Under the pieces are notes generated by a model. That model worked only from the letters and a program-made list of their open reading frames with translations, made no database searches and was not told where the DNA came from. Of a stretch of DNA of 24,521 nucleotides, positions 1 through 7,803 are shown in pieces. Origin of the DNA: UBA11524 sp963642705 (GTDB taxonomy: Bacteria; Bacillota; Clostridia; Christensenellales; Aristaeellaceae); assembly GCA_963642705.1 (NCBI GenBank), contig CAVIHU010000029.1, positions 1 to 24,521 on the forward strand. The letters are read 5' to 3'. How positions within the stretch are numbered: the first letter of the stretch is position 1; each line of letters starts with the position of its first letter. The position numbers and the translations under genes were made by a program.

Positions 1-51
1 TTCTAAATTAGAGAGAATTGCAGAATGTCGGGCTATTTATTCAGAGGTTCC
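1..51. mobile_element. Probable insertion-sequence end (IS5-like), cut by the window edge
   Basis: Read on the minus strand, the segment begins GGAACCTCTGAATAAATAG, the kind of GG-rich terminal sequence seen at IS5-family inverted repeats. The neighbouring bases 52-55 are CTAG, which fits the CTAR/YTAR target duplication typical of part of the IS5 family. A minus-strand frame that has only just passed its signal peptide stops exactly at this border. No transposase is visible because the window ends. The family assignment rests on end sequence and target site only, and the true border could be one to three bases away. Confidence 0.4.
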
Positions 52-168
52 CTAGCTGTTTGCTTCCACATCACCGGCGAAGGCAGGCGCGATGGTGGGG
101 ACGCCCATCAGGGCTGCCATGGCAATCGCCGCAGGGGACTTCAGAAGCTTTCTTCCGATGCTCCGCAT
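52..168 (-). pseudogene. Signal-peptide fragment of an exported protein, probably truncated
   Basis: The frame starts at ATG 168 with an AGGAGG site at 174-179, five bases upstream, and encodes 38 residues before TAG at 52-54. It is a complete Sec-type signal peptide: basic n-region MRSIGRKLLK, an alanine-rich hydrophobic core, and a likely cleavage after APAFA, leaving only GDVEANS. An exported protein of seven residues is improbable, so this looks like the 5' end of a longer gene cut off by the insertion-sequence-like border. The parent protein cannot be identified. If the target duplication was CTAG, the TAG would already have been in the original frame; a TA duplication, or a border starting at TAG, avoids that problem. 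Confidence 0.5.
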
Positions 169-648
169 AGCTGCCTCCTGCTTTTCTTTGCCCTGTAAAC
201 AATGTTAGCAGGAAGCGCCGGCGGCAGATCAGCACAATTCTCCCTTCAAGTTGGATTCTGTCGAAAACTCCCCAACTCTGACTTTCTGACGTTATGATAG
301 CAAGCTGTCCGCTGACAAACAACAAAACCGGCACAAGCTGTACACGAGGAGGCGCAAAATCCCCCGTGAAAAGAATAAACGGTACTTCGTTTGGCTTAAA
401 TGGCAGAAAACAGGCGCAACGGCACTAAACAACCGCTATCTGTTCAAAAGCCATTTACAGCGACTTTCCTGCCTGTTGAATTTGGAACATGTCAATCGGA
501 AAAGCAAAAAAGTAATTTTCCGGAATCGTTTCATTTTAGGGGACAGCATGGTACGATAAACCTACAGATGCTCTCTGATTTGGGCGCGTCTGTCTTTGAT
601 GTACCAAATTCGTAATGTGCGAGAGGATGAAGGGATACTCGAAGGGTC
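169..648. other. Non-coding or degenerate stretch upstream of the amino-acid ABC genes
   Basis: I see no convincing gene in these 480 bases. One plus-strand frame (400-615, 71 codons) has no ribosome binding site and low-complexity, family-less content. The left part must hold the promoter of the minus-strand signal-peptide gene and the right part the promoter of the permease gene, but no pair of -35/-10 boxes was clear enough to mark. A substrate-binding-protein gene would normally sit in this position of a polar amino-acid ABC operon and is not there. Confidence 0.5.
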
Positions 649-1323
649 ATGAGTGAACGCATTGTCAAACTGCTGATTGAGTCCTTTCCGAAAATTCTGC
701 TGCCCGGGCTGAAGATGACGATTCCGCTGACGATTATCGCCTTTTCCATTGCGATGGTCATTGCTGTCATCGCCGCGATGATTCAGTATGCGCGCGTGCC
801 CGTGCTGCGGCAGATGATGCGGTTTTATGTATGGGTTGTGCGTGGAACGCCGCTGCTTGTGCAGCTGTTTGTTGTCTTTTACGGGTTGCCGTCGCTGGGC
901 GTCATCATCGACCCGTTTCCTGCAGCGGTGATTGTCTTTTCCATCAATGAGGGCGCGTACTGCGCTGAAACAATGCGTGCGGCGCTCGAATCCGTGCCGG
1001 TCGGTCAGCTTGAAGCGGGTTACTGCGTCGGCATGAGCTATCTGCAGGTTATGTTCCGCATCGTGCTGCCGCAGGCGTTCCGCACAGCATTTCCGCCGCT
1101 GTCAAACAGCCTGATTGCGATGGTGAAGGATACGTCGCTCGCGGCGAACATTACGGTGACGGAGATGTTCATGGCGACGCAGAAGCTGGTGGCGTACTAC
1201 TATGAGCCGATGGCACTGTATATTGAGGTGGGTTTGATTTACCTGCTGTTCTCTACGGTTCTGACATGGCTCCAGCGCGTGGGCGAGAAGAAGCTGAGCA
1301 CCTACGGCGCACAGAAGGAGTGA
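649..1323 (+). CDS. Polar amino-acid ABC transporter, permease subunit (HisM/GlnP type)
   Basis: This 224-residue inner-membrane protein forms the transmembrane channel of an amino-acid importer, probably as a homodimer with the ATPase encoded next. Hydrophobic segments are seen at about residues 21-45, 56-83, 90-100 and 186-209. The motif RGTPLLVQLF (about 65-74) is typical of the HisM/GlnP group. The EAA coupling loop that touches the ATPase is present from about 122 to 141 in the form EAGYCVGM...RIVLPQAFR. Length matches the family. The start ATG at 649 has a GAAGGG site just upstream. The stop is five bases before the ATPase start, so the two genes are one transcription unit. The cognate binding protein is missing from the usual upstream position. 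Substrate (cystine, glutamine, histidine or another polar amino acid) cannot be told from sequence. Confidence 0.9.
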   Translation: MSERIVKLLIESFPKILLPGLKMTIPLTIIAFSIAMVIAVIAAMIQYARVPVLRQMMRFYVWVVRGTPLLVQLFVVFYGLPSLGVIIDPFPAAVIVFSINEGAYCAETMRAALESVPVGQLEAGYCVGMSYLQVMFRIVLPQAFRTAFPPLSNSLIAMVKDTSLAANITVTEMFMATQKLVAYYYEPMALYIEVGLIYLLFSTVLTWLQRVGEKKLSTYGAQKE

Positions 1324-1328
1324 GCAAC

Positions 1329-2075
1329 ATGGCGATGCTTGAAATCAGCAATCTGAGCAAATCGTTCGGAAAGACACAGGTGCTGGATCATGTGAGCCTG
1401 TCGGTCAGCAAGGGCGATGTCGTCGCGATTCTGGGACCGAGCGGCTCAGGCAAGACGACACTGCTGCGCTGCCTGAACTTTCTTGAGCGTGCGGATGGCG
1501 GTACGCTTGTCTTCGATGACGAGCAATTCGACCTGAAGGGCGCGTCGCACCGCGATGTGGCGCGGATTCGCCGGAAGACGGCGTTCGTATTCCAGAACTA
1601 CAACCTGTTCCGCAACAAGACGGCGCTGCAGAATGTCACAGAAGGGCTGATTGTCGCGCGCGGCATGAAGAGGACGGATGCGGAGACAATCGGTCGTCGG
1701 CTGCTGGAAAAGGTCGGGTTGTCTGATCGGTGCGACCACTATCCGTCGCAGCTTTCAGGCGGACAGCAGCAGCGCGTCGCAATTGCCCGTGCACTGGCAA
1801 CCGATCCGGAAATCATCTACTTTGATGAACCGACCTCGGCGCTTGACCCCGAGCTCATCGGCGAAGTGCTGAACGTTATGCGACAGCTTGCGGAGGAAGG
1901 CATGACGATGCTGGTTGTGACGCATGAGATGAGTTTCGCACGGCACGTATCAAGCCGCGTCATCTTCATGGAAGGCGGACACATCATTGAGCAGAACCGC
2001 GCGGAGGATTTCTTTGCATCACCGAAGGAGGCAAGAACGAAGCAGTTCCTGCAGAAAATCAACGAAAGAACCTGA
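1329..2075 (+). CDS. Polar amino-acid ABC transporter, ATP-binding subunit (GlnQ/HisP type)
   Basis: This 248-residue protein powers the importer by ATP hydrolysis on the cytoplasmic face of the permease dimer. All signature elements are intact: Walker A GPSGSGKT at 36-43, a Q-loop in FVFQNYNLF, the signature LSGGQQQRVAIARAL, Walker B IIYFDEPTSALDP, and the switch histidine in VVTHEM. The FDEPTSALDPEL wording and overall length are those of the polar amino-acid (PAAT) group. ATG 1329 is chosen because AAGGAG lies eight bases upstream; the frame remains open further 5' inside the permease gene, but no start there has a ribosome site. It is the last gene of its operon, followed by a terminator at 2146-2199. 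Confidence 0.92.
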   Translation: MAMLEISNLSKSFGKTQVLDHVSLSVSKGDVVAILGPSGSGKTTLLRCLNFLERADGGTLVFDDEQFDLKGASHRDVARIRRKTAFVFQNYNLFRNKTALQNVTEGLIVARGMKRTDAETIGRRLLEKVGLSDRCDHYPSQLSGGQQQRVAIARALATDPEIIYFDEPTSALDPELIGEVLNVMRQLAEEGMTMLVVTHEMSFARHVSSRVIFMEGGHIIEQNRAEDFFASPKEARTKQFLQKINERT

Positions 2076-2145
2076 CAGGATTTGCCTGATTTATATTTCG
2101 CTTTTTTTCGAGGCTGACTGCTTTTCTTCCTTGCAATCAAATCAT

Positions 2146-2199
2146 CAAAAAAAACGGCGCCGCTGCAGAACATCGAGTCCACAGCTGCGCCGCTTTTTT
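2146..2199. terminator. Bidirectional rho-independent terminator
   Basis: A GC-rich stem (left arm 2155-2165, right arm 2182-2193, one bulge and one mismatch) is flanked by a run of A on the left and six T on the right. It can therefore stop both the plus-strand ABC operon and the minus-strand transporter gene that converges on it from 3602 to 2217. Confidence 0.8.
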
Positions 2200-2216
2200 G
2201 CACAAACGCAGGTTAA

Positions 2217-3602
2217 TCAGAGGAGACCTTTCACTAAAATGACAATGATGAGGATCGGCAGCACAAACTGAAACACAGGCTTCAGGAAGCGCGGCAGATG
2301 GATGCCCTCGCCGGTGTTGGCCTCCTCCAGATATTTGTCGAAGCCCCAGCCCCAGCGGCTGACGCAGAAAAGCAGGTAAATCAGGCTGCCGATGGGCAGA
2401 AGCAGGTTGGAAACGAGAAAATCCTCGCCGTCAAGCACGGTGCTGCCGTCGCCCAGCGGCTGCAGCCCGCTCCACACGTTGTAGCCCAGCACGCAGGGGA
2501 TGCTCGCAATCAGCAGGAAGATGCCGCACACGATGCAGGACTTCCTGCGATCCATATGGAATAGCTCCATGACGCTTGCGATGATGTTCTCAAACACGGC
2601 AAGCACCGTCGTGAAGCTCGCGAAGGTCATGAACAGGAAGAACAGCGTGCCCCAGATGCGTCCGCCGGCCATGTTGGCGAAAACGTTGGGCAGTGTCTTG
2701 AAAATCAGGCTGGGACCTGCGTCCGGATCAACGCCGTAGGAGAAGCAGGCAGGAAAGATGATCAGACCGGCACTGATGGCGACAAGCGTGTCCAACGCGC
2801 AGATGCGGATGGATTCGCTGTACAGCGTGTTTTTACGGGACATGTAGCTGCCGAAAATCTCCATAGCGCCGATGCCGAGACTTAGGGTGAAGAAAGACTG
2901 GTTCATGGCCGCCACAATCACTTCATCGATGCCCTGTTCGGCGGCGCGCTCCCAGTCGGGCAGGAGGAAGAACGAAAGACCCTCCTTCGCACCGGAAAGC
3001 GTGAAGCTATGCACTGCCAGCACCGCAATCAGGATGATCAGCGCGCACATCATCCACTTCGAGATGCGCTCAACGCCGTTCTGAAGACCGATGCTGCAGA
3101 TGAGGATGCCCAGCACGACCGTGATTGCCATGAAAATACCCATTTCCGTGGGGCTGCTAAGCATTTCGCTGAACACATTCGATACCGCATCCATGGTGTT
3201 GATGCTGTCGAATGTGCCCGTGAGGAACTTCACAAAGTACGCCAGCATCCAACCGCTGACGGTGGTGTAATACATCATCAGCACGATGCAGCCCAGCAGA
3301 CAGACGTAGCCGTGCAGGTGCCATTTTTGCCCCTTCTTCTCCAGCACCTGATATGCCTGCGTTGCGGTGCCGCGGCCTGCACGACCGACGGCCAGCTCCA
3401 TGGTCAGCACGGGGACGCCCAGCATCAGCAGGAAGAGCAGATAGAACAGCACGAAAACGCCGCCACCGTTCTGACCGGCTACCGTGGGAAAACGCCACAC
3501 GTTGCCGATGCCGATGGCGCAGCCTGCGCTTACAAGAAGAAAGCCCAGCCGGGAGGCAAAGCTCTCCCGCTTGGGTGCAGAGGACGCTGTGTTTTGACTC
3601 AT
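2217..3602 (-). CDS. Sodium-dependent amino-acid transporter, NSS/SNF family
   Basis: This 461-residue multi-pass membrane protein belongs to the neurotransmitter:sodium symporter family (relatives include LeuT, MhsT and Tyt1), which couples sodium entry to uptake of amino acids. The family hallmark GNVWRFP lies at residues 33-39 in the unwound first helix, followed by QNGGGVFVLFYLLFLL. YYTTVSGW (111-118) marks helix 3, and NQSFFTLSLGIGAMEIFGSYM (from 234) marks the unwound helix 6, so both substrate and sodium sites look intact. Length agrees with bacterial members. ATG 3602 is favoured by AGAGGG about six bases upstream; a TTG at 3635 lacks such a site. It is a single-gene unit with a promoter at 3687-3715 and a shared terminator. 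The substrate is unknown. Confidence 0.93.
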   Translation of the reverse strand: MSQNTASSAPKRESFASRLGFLLVSAGCAIGIGNVWRFPTVAGQNGGGVFVLFYLLFLLMLGVPVLTMELAVGRAGRGTATQAYQVLEKKGQKWHLHGYVCLLGCIVLMMYYTTVSGWMLAYFVKFLTGTFDSINTMDAVSNVFSEMLSSPTEMGIFMAITVVLGILICSIGLQNGVERISKWMMCALIILIAVLAVHSFTLSGAKEGLSFFLLPDWERAAEQGIDEVIVAAMNQSFFTLSLGIGAMEIFGSYMSRKNTLYSESIRICALDTLVAISAGLIIFPACFSYGVDPDAGPSLIFKTLPNVFANMAGGRIWGTLFFLFMTFASFTTVLAVFENIIASVMELFHMDRRKSCIVCGIFLLIASIPCVLGYNVWSGLQPLGDGSTVLDGEDFLVSNLLLPIGSLIYLLFCVSRWGWGFDKYLEEANTGEGIHLPRFLKPVFQFVLPILIIVILVKGLL

Positions 3603-3686
3603 ATGATCCCTCTTTTTCTTTCGGGAGGATGGCAAATCCGACTCGCCGTTGAGACCGGAAAATCAGGCTCCTCCTGTTTAATGTAA

Positions 3687-3715
3687 AGTATGGCATAATT
3701 TCGGACGAATGTCAA
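3687..3715 (-). promoter_or_regulatory. Sigma-70-type promoter for the NSS transporter gene
   Basis: On the minus strand a perfect -35 TTGACA (3715-3710) is separated by 17 bases from CATACT (3692-3687). A TG one base before the -10 box adds an extended -10 element. It lies about 85 bases upstream of the start codon at 3602. This is sequence match only. Confidence 0.65.
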
Positions 3716-3942
3716 ACGAAGCGAGGGACTTCTGCATGCAGAAACAAAAAAAATACAAACACCTGCTGTACGTTTGGTCAAAAAATAGATCACGGAGATG
3801 GAAAAACAGCTATCTTCCTTCGTTTAATAAGGTGCAGCGGATTTTAGCACTGAACAGGGATGAAAACGGGCTGCCGATTCGTTAATTATCAGGGCATTAT
3901 TTTGTCGGCAATCAGATGATCAATTTTCAGGGGGATATGGGC
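3716..3942. other. Intergenic region with a 14-bp perfect palindrome
   Basis: This stretch separates the divergent NSS transporter and the secreted L,D-transpeptidase/CapA gene. It is AT-richer than the coding DNA and has no credible gene. A perfect palindrome TTCTGCATGCAGAA sits at 3730-3743, just upstream of the -35 box of the NSS promoter, where an activator or repressor dimer could bind. The promoter of the rightward gene must lie here as well, but no pair of boxes is convincing. The palindrome has no loop and no T-run, so it is not a terminator. Confidence 0.4.
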
Positions 3943-6348
3943 ATGAAACGAAGCATCCTTGCGGCAATCCTGCTGCTTCTGCTGCTGATGACGGCAGCGA
4001 ACGGCGAAGATGCGCTGACCGTTACGGTATCATCGGATATTGTCGGCTTCAGCGATAATACCATCACGGTGGAGGCAACACAGGCAGGGACGCTGACACT
4101 GAGGCTTGCCGATACATACGGTGTGTACCGCACGCTTACGCAGGAAATCGTGAAGGGGACGACCCAAATCGGCTGGGACGGGCTTGCCGAAAACGAGGAA
4201 AAGCTCCCGACGGGTGACTACACGTTCTATGCATCGCTTCGGACGAAGACGGGCGAAATCACAAGCGAAACGAAGGTGACGGCGGCACGCCCGAAACAGG
4301 CACTGCTATTTGCGCTCCGAAGCAGCGACACGCTGTATCTTGATGACAAGGATTGGTTCTGCGAGGTGCGGCTTGTCCGTGATGGTCGCGTCGTCATGGA
4401 CATCTACGCAGCGGATGAGCCGGACACGAAGCTGGATACGGTCAAGAAGAGCATCAGCGGCGTGACGAAAATCAGTTGGAAGGGCTATGTTAATAAGAAA
4501 GCGCTGCCAGCAGGGGAGTACATCCTGAAGCTGTACGCACAGGATAATCCGGATTACGTCCGTGAGGTCAGGGTGACCATTGCGGAGGGAACAAGACCGG
4601 AGGTGCCGGTTGCGGTGACGGGGAGTATCATGCCATCATGGGACATGGACGATGAGGAACTATGGGCGCTGATGATGCAGCCGTCCGTGGTGGTGGACAT
4701 CACGTGCACGAATCATCAGAAGGTGTATGAGAAGCCGTCCACGTCCTCGAGCTCCCTGGGGACGCTGCACGGACAGAGCCAGTGCCTTGAGGTGCTCAAA
4801 ATCGAGGAGAATTGGGCGAAAATCGGTGCGTGGCAGCATGAATCGGGCGGCTATATCGAAGGCTGGGTGCCGCTCCAAAGGCTCAAGACGGTCACGCCTA
4901 ACAGCGATTACGCGTTGCTGGTAGACAAGGAGACGCAGCAGATGCGCGTGCTCTATCAGGGGAAAACCATCGCGCAGTTCGGCATTTCGAGCGGTCTGGC
5001 AGGCAAAAACCGCCTCATCCGCGAAACGGCGGCTGGTTCGTTCGTGACGCTGGAGCACATGGATGCGTTCGAGGACAGCGGCTATCATTACGAATACCCC
5101 ATCCGCTATGACGGCGGCAACCTCATCCATCAGCTGGGATACAAGGCGAAGCGCACCAAGAAGGACTTTTCCGTGCAGGAGCCTGTGCTCGGTCAGAAGG
5201 CATCGCACGGCTGCATCCGGATTCAGCGAACGGCAGACGAAAGTGGCATCAACGCATATTATTTCTGGACGCATCTGCCGTACAACACGCGGCTGATTAT
5301 CCTCGATGATGAGGAGAACAGGACGCTGCAGGCAGCGGCAGTCAGCAGCACGGTGACTGTCGAAGCGCAGGAACCGGAGGAAGTGCCCGAGCTCGCGGGG
5401 GACGAAACGGAGCTCGTGCTGACGCTCGGCGGCGATGCGGTGCTCGGCACACGCGAATACTGGTGGGACAGCGAGGAAAGCCTGCCGAGTTATCTGGAAA
5501 AGTACGGTATGAGCTACCCGTTCAGCGGTCTGTATGACATCTTTTCGTCGGATGATATGACGTTCATCAATCTTGAATGTGTGCTGAAGGAAACGGCAGA
5601 GGGTGAGAACAAGAGCAAGGAATGGCGCTTTCGCGGACTGCCGGGCTACACCGAGGCGCTCTGGGCAGGCTCGATTGAGCAGGTCAACATTGCCAACAAT
5701 CATTACATCGACTACGGCACGAAGGGTCAGGACGAAACGCGTCAAGCGCTGATTGATGCCGGCATGCCCTTCAGCGGCGCAGGATACATGTACGTCTGGG
5801 AGCAGGACGGGCACAAAATCGGCTTTGCAGGCTGCCGCGAAACGACATACAAGGATGACGAAACGGTCATCGCGCGCGATATCCTCTCATTGCGGGAACA
5901 AGGCTGCGATGTCATCATCTACAGCTGTCACTGGGGGACAGAGTATAATGAAACCCACAATGACCTGCAGGAAGAAATGGCATACCGCGCGGTTGCGGCC
6001 GGTGCGGATATTGTCGTGGGCAATCATCCGCATGTTGTGCAGGGCATGACGTGCGTCAACGGCTCGGTCATCTTCTACAGCTTCGGCAACCTGATGTTCG
6101 GCGGCACGCATGACATGACGACGTTCGATGCGATGATTGCGCAGGTTCGTCTGCGCTTCAAGGGCGACAGCTATGTCGGCTGCACCGTGGAGATCATTCC
6201 GATTCTGACCAGCAGTCGGGCGGATGAGAAAATCAACGACTTCTGCCCCGTTGTCGCCAAGGGGGACGACTGCACGCGCATCTGGGAGAAGATTCAGAAG
6301 GATACGCCCTTCACGCTGACGGAGAGCATGTATTTTGAACAGGAATAA
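3943..6348 (+). CDS. Secreted fusion protein: Ig-like repeats, SH3, L,D-transpeptidase (YkuD) and CapA domains
   Basis: The 801-residue product begins with a Sec signal peptide (MKRSILAAILLLLLLMTAANG, cut near residue 21). Two FlgD-like Ig repeats follow (about 25-113 and 118-213, each with W(D/K)G and LPxG(D/E)Y). Then come a bacterial SH3-type domain (about 251-315) and a YkuD L,D-transpeptidase domain (about 322-456) with the catalytic motif SHGCIRI, nucleophile Cys424. The C-terminal part (about 490-735) is a CapA/PgsA-type metallophosphatase-like domain with GDAVLG (497-502), NLE (543-545), NIANNH (582-587), CHWG (662-665) and GNHPH (693-697). L,D-transpeptidases cross-link peptidoglycan or anchor proteins to it. 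CapA proteins are linked to poly-gamma-glutamate or capsule export. ATG 3943 is chosen for the GGGGG site eight bases upstream. No other capsule gene is nearby, so the role of the CapA part is open. Confidence 0.85.
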   Translation: MKRSILAAILLLLLLMTAANGEDALTVTVSSDIVGFSDNTITVEATQAGTLTLRLADTYGVYRTLTQEIVKGTTQIGWDGLAENEEKLPTGDYTFYASLRTKTGEITSETKVTAARPKQALLFALRSSDTLYLDDKDWFCEVRLVRDGRVVMDIYAADEPDTKLDTVKKSISGVTKISWKGYVNKKALPAGEYILKLYAQDNPDYVREVRVTIAEGTRPEVPVAVTGSIMPSWDMDDEELWALMMQPSVVVDITCTNHQKVYEKPSTSSSSLGTLHGQSQCLEVLKIEENWAKIGAWQHESGGYIEGWVPLQRLKTVTPNSDYALLVDKETQQMRVLYQGKTIAQFGISSGLAGKNRLIRETAAGSFVTLEHMDAFEDSGYHYEYPIRYDGGNLIHQLGYKAKRTKKDFSVQEPVLGQKASHGCIRIQRTADESGINAYYFWTHLPYNTRLIILDDEENRTLQAAAVSSTVTVEAQEPEEVPELAGDETELVLTLGGDAVLGTREYWWDSEESLPSYLEKYGMSYPFSGLYDIFSSDDMTFINLECVLKETAEGENKSKEWRFRGLPGYTEALWAGSIEQVNIANNHYIDYGTKGQDETRQALIDAGMPFSGAGYMYVWEQDGHKIGFAGCRETTYKDDETVIARDILSLREQGCDVIIYSCHWGTEYNETHNDLQEEMAYRAVAAGADIVVGNHPHVVQGMTCVNGSVIFYSFGNLMFGGTHDMTTFDAMIAQVRLRFKGDSYVGCTVEIIPILTSSRADEKINDFCPVVAKGDDCTRIWEKIQKDTPFTLTESMYFEQE

Positions 6349-6362
6349 CGGAGGCGAGAACT

Positions 6363-7751
6363 ATGAAGAATCTCTTTTGCAGGATCACGGCTTTGCTGCT
6401 TTTTTGCTGCCTTGCCATGTCGACAGTGTGCGCTGAAAACACGGTGCTTCCAAACATTGTGCTTCACCTGAACGGCGTTTCCACGAGATATGCCGGCGAT
6501 TACTTCACCCTGCATCCCAACGTGACGGTTGCGGATGACGAGTACAAATATTACTCGTCCACCGGCGAAATTATCACGGACCTCCTGCTGGATTCATTTC
6601 CCTACGATATCTTTAGCGTTCACAACCTGAGTATCGATTACAGCGTGATAATCGACAAGGGCTATTGCCTTGATCTGTCAAGCAGCGAAATCATCCGCGA
6701 TGCCATCGAACGCATGTATCCGGCGTACACAGCCGCATGTGTGCGAGACGGAAAGATTTACGCCGTGCCGACCCATACGCAGTTGAATTACACCTCTTTC
6801 TCGACGGAGACCCTGGCGGATACGGACTTCGGCGATGTCACCGTGCCGACGACTTTCCCGGAGTTTCTCGATTTTGTCGAGCGGTGGGTTGAATACCTGA
6901 AGGATCATCCGGAAAGCAATGTGGCGCTGGCTGGCAAGCGCATTTGGGGCGACGCAAGCTTTTACCATGATTACTCGTACACGCAGCTGCTTGTAGAGAA
7001 TTTGCTGGACGGCTACATCATGCAGAAGGAATATGCGGGCGAATCGCTGAATTTCAACAATGATGAGCTGATTGCCCTGCTGAAGCGCTGCAGCGAGCTT
7101 GGTCAGGCGCTGTATCAGTACGACCAGGGCGAAAAGTGCGTCGGGTCCATCCTTGAAGGCGTGCAGTCGACGGTCATTGACCTCAAGTACCACGTGATGC
7201 CGATGCGCATCAACGAATCGCAGCCTGCGCTGATTACCGCAACGCTCGATGTCTGTGCTGTCAGCGCAAAGACCGCCTATCCGGACACGTGCATTGAGCT
7301 GATGGAAGCGCTCGTGCAGAATGCGTTGCCGGATTTTGCCAACTATCTTTACCAGGACGGCGAAGCAATCCTCTACAACGGGCATGATGATGATATCGCC
7401 TTGCAGGAATCGTGGATTCAGTACGATGAGCAGATGCTCGCGAGCGGCACGCTCGATGAGGTTGACCGAAGGGAGATTGAGGATGACCTCGAGAAACGTC
7501 AGCAGATGCTGAAGGAGCTGACAGAGGATGAGGACGCGAAATACCTCGTTACCCCTTCGCAAATGGCGCAATACAAGGAAACGGTGCAGTACGCCTACGT
7601 GCCCATGCCGGGTGTGTTCTCAAATACCGAGGATCGCAGTACCTACTATACGCTTCGTAAACGTTATGCGCAGGGTCAGATGACCGCTGAGGAGCTTGTG
7701 CATGAGCTGACGCGCATCGCGCAGATGATCGAAATGGAAAACGCCGAGTAA
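6363..7751 (+). CDS. Extracellular solute-binding-like protein, ABC sugar-type, orphan
   Basis: This 462-residue protein has a signal peptide with likely cleavage after STVCA (residue 24). The mature part resembles family 1 solute-binding proteins: an early segment predicting the ligand lobe (SFPYDIFSVHN), a KIYAVPTHTQLNYTSFS stretch like the GKxYgvP region of sugar-binding proteins, and a C-terminal helical region. Residues before the fusion point lack the [AGS]C lipobox, unusual for a Firmicute binding protein, so it would be secreted rather than lipid-anchored. A strongly charged segment around 375-405 (DEVDRREIEDDLEKRQQM) looks helical or coiled-coil. The gene starts 14 bases after the preceding stop with GGAGG upstream, so it is co-transcribed with the L,D-transpeptidase/CapA fusion. 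No permease or ATPase is adjacent. The binding-protein call is by overall pattern and less certain than the export signal. Confidence 0.65.
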   Translation: MKNLFCRITALLLFCCLAMSTVCAENTVLPNIVLHLNGVSTRYAGDYFTLHPNVTVADDEYKYYSSTGEIITDLLLDSFPYDIFSVHNLSIDYSVIIDKGYCLDLSSSEIIRDAIERMYPAYTAACVRDGKIYAVPTHTQLNYTSFSTETLADTDFGDVTVPTTFPEFLDFVERWVEYLKDHPESNVALAGKRIWGDASFYHDYSYTQLLVENLLDGYIMQKEYAGESLNFNNDELIALLKRCSELGQALYQYDQGEKCVGSILEGVQSTVIDLKYHVMPMRINESQPALITATLDVCAVSAKTAYPDTCIELMEALVQNALPDFANYLYQDGEAILYNGHDDDIALQESWIQYDEQMLASGTLDEVDRREIEDDLEKRQQMLKELTEDEDAKYLVTPSQMAQYKETVQYAYVPMPGVFSNTEDRSTYYTLRKRYAQGQMTAEELVHELTRIAQMIEMENAE

Positions 7752-7755
7752 GCAG

Positions 7756-7803
7756 AAAAGACCGGCTCGCACCGCATGAAATGGGTGATGCGAGCCGGTT
7801 TTG
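7756..7803. terminator. Bidirectional rho-independent terminator
   Basis: A perfect 11-bp stem, ACCGGCTCGCA (7761-7771) with TGCGAGCCGGT (7789-7799), is followed by a TTTTG tail on the plus strand and an A-rich left flank that gives a short U-run on the minus strand. It separates the convergent solute-binding-protein gene and the GH31 gene, whose stop codon begins right at 7806-7804. Confidence 0.88.

Noticed and set aside
400..615. 71-codon plus-strand frame upstream of the permease gene
   Set aside because: No ribosome binding site before its ATG, no family-like motifs, and low-complexity content; it fits a chance frame in intergenic DNA.
3009..3686. 225-codon plus-strand frame over the NSS transporter gene
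   Set aside because: His/Gln-rich translation is the complement of membrane-protein codons; the minus strand carries the family hallmarks.
385..3826. CTTCGTTT-type motif seen near 385, 3713 (reverse) and 3819
   Set aside because: Only eight bases, variable flanks and no consistent position relative to promoters; expected by chance in AT-rich spacers.
4660..5814. 384-codon minus-strand frame inside the L,D-transpeptidase/CapA gene
   Set aside because: It is a shadow of a gene whose catalytic motifs are all in the plus frame; the antisense product has Arg/His-rich composition and no motifs.
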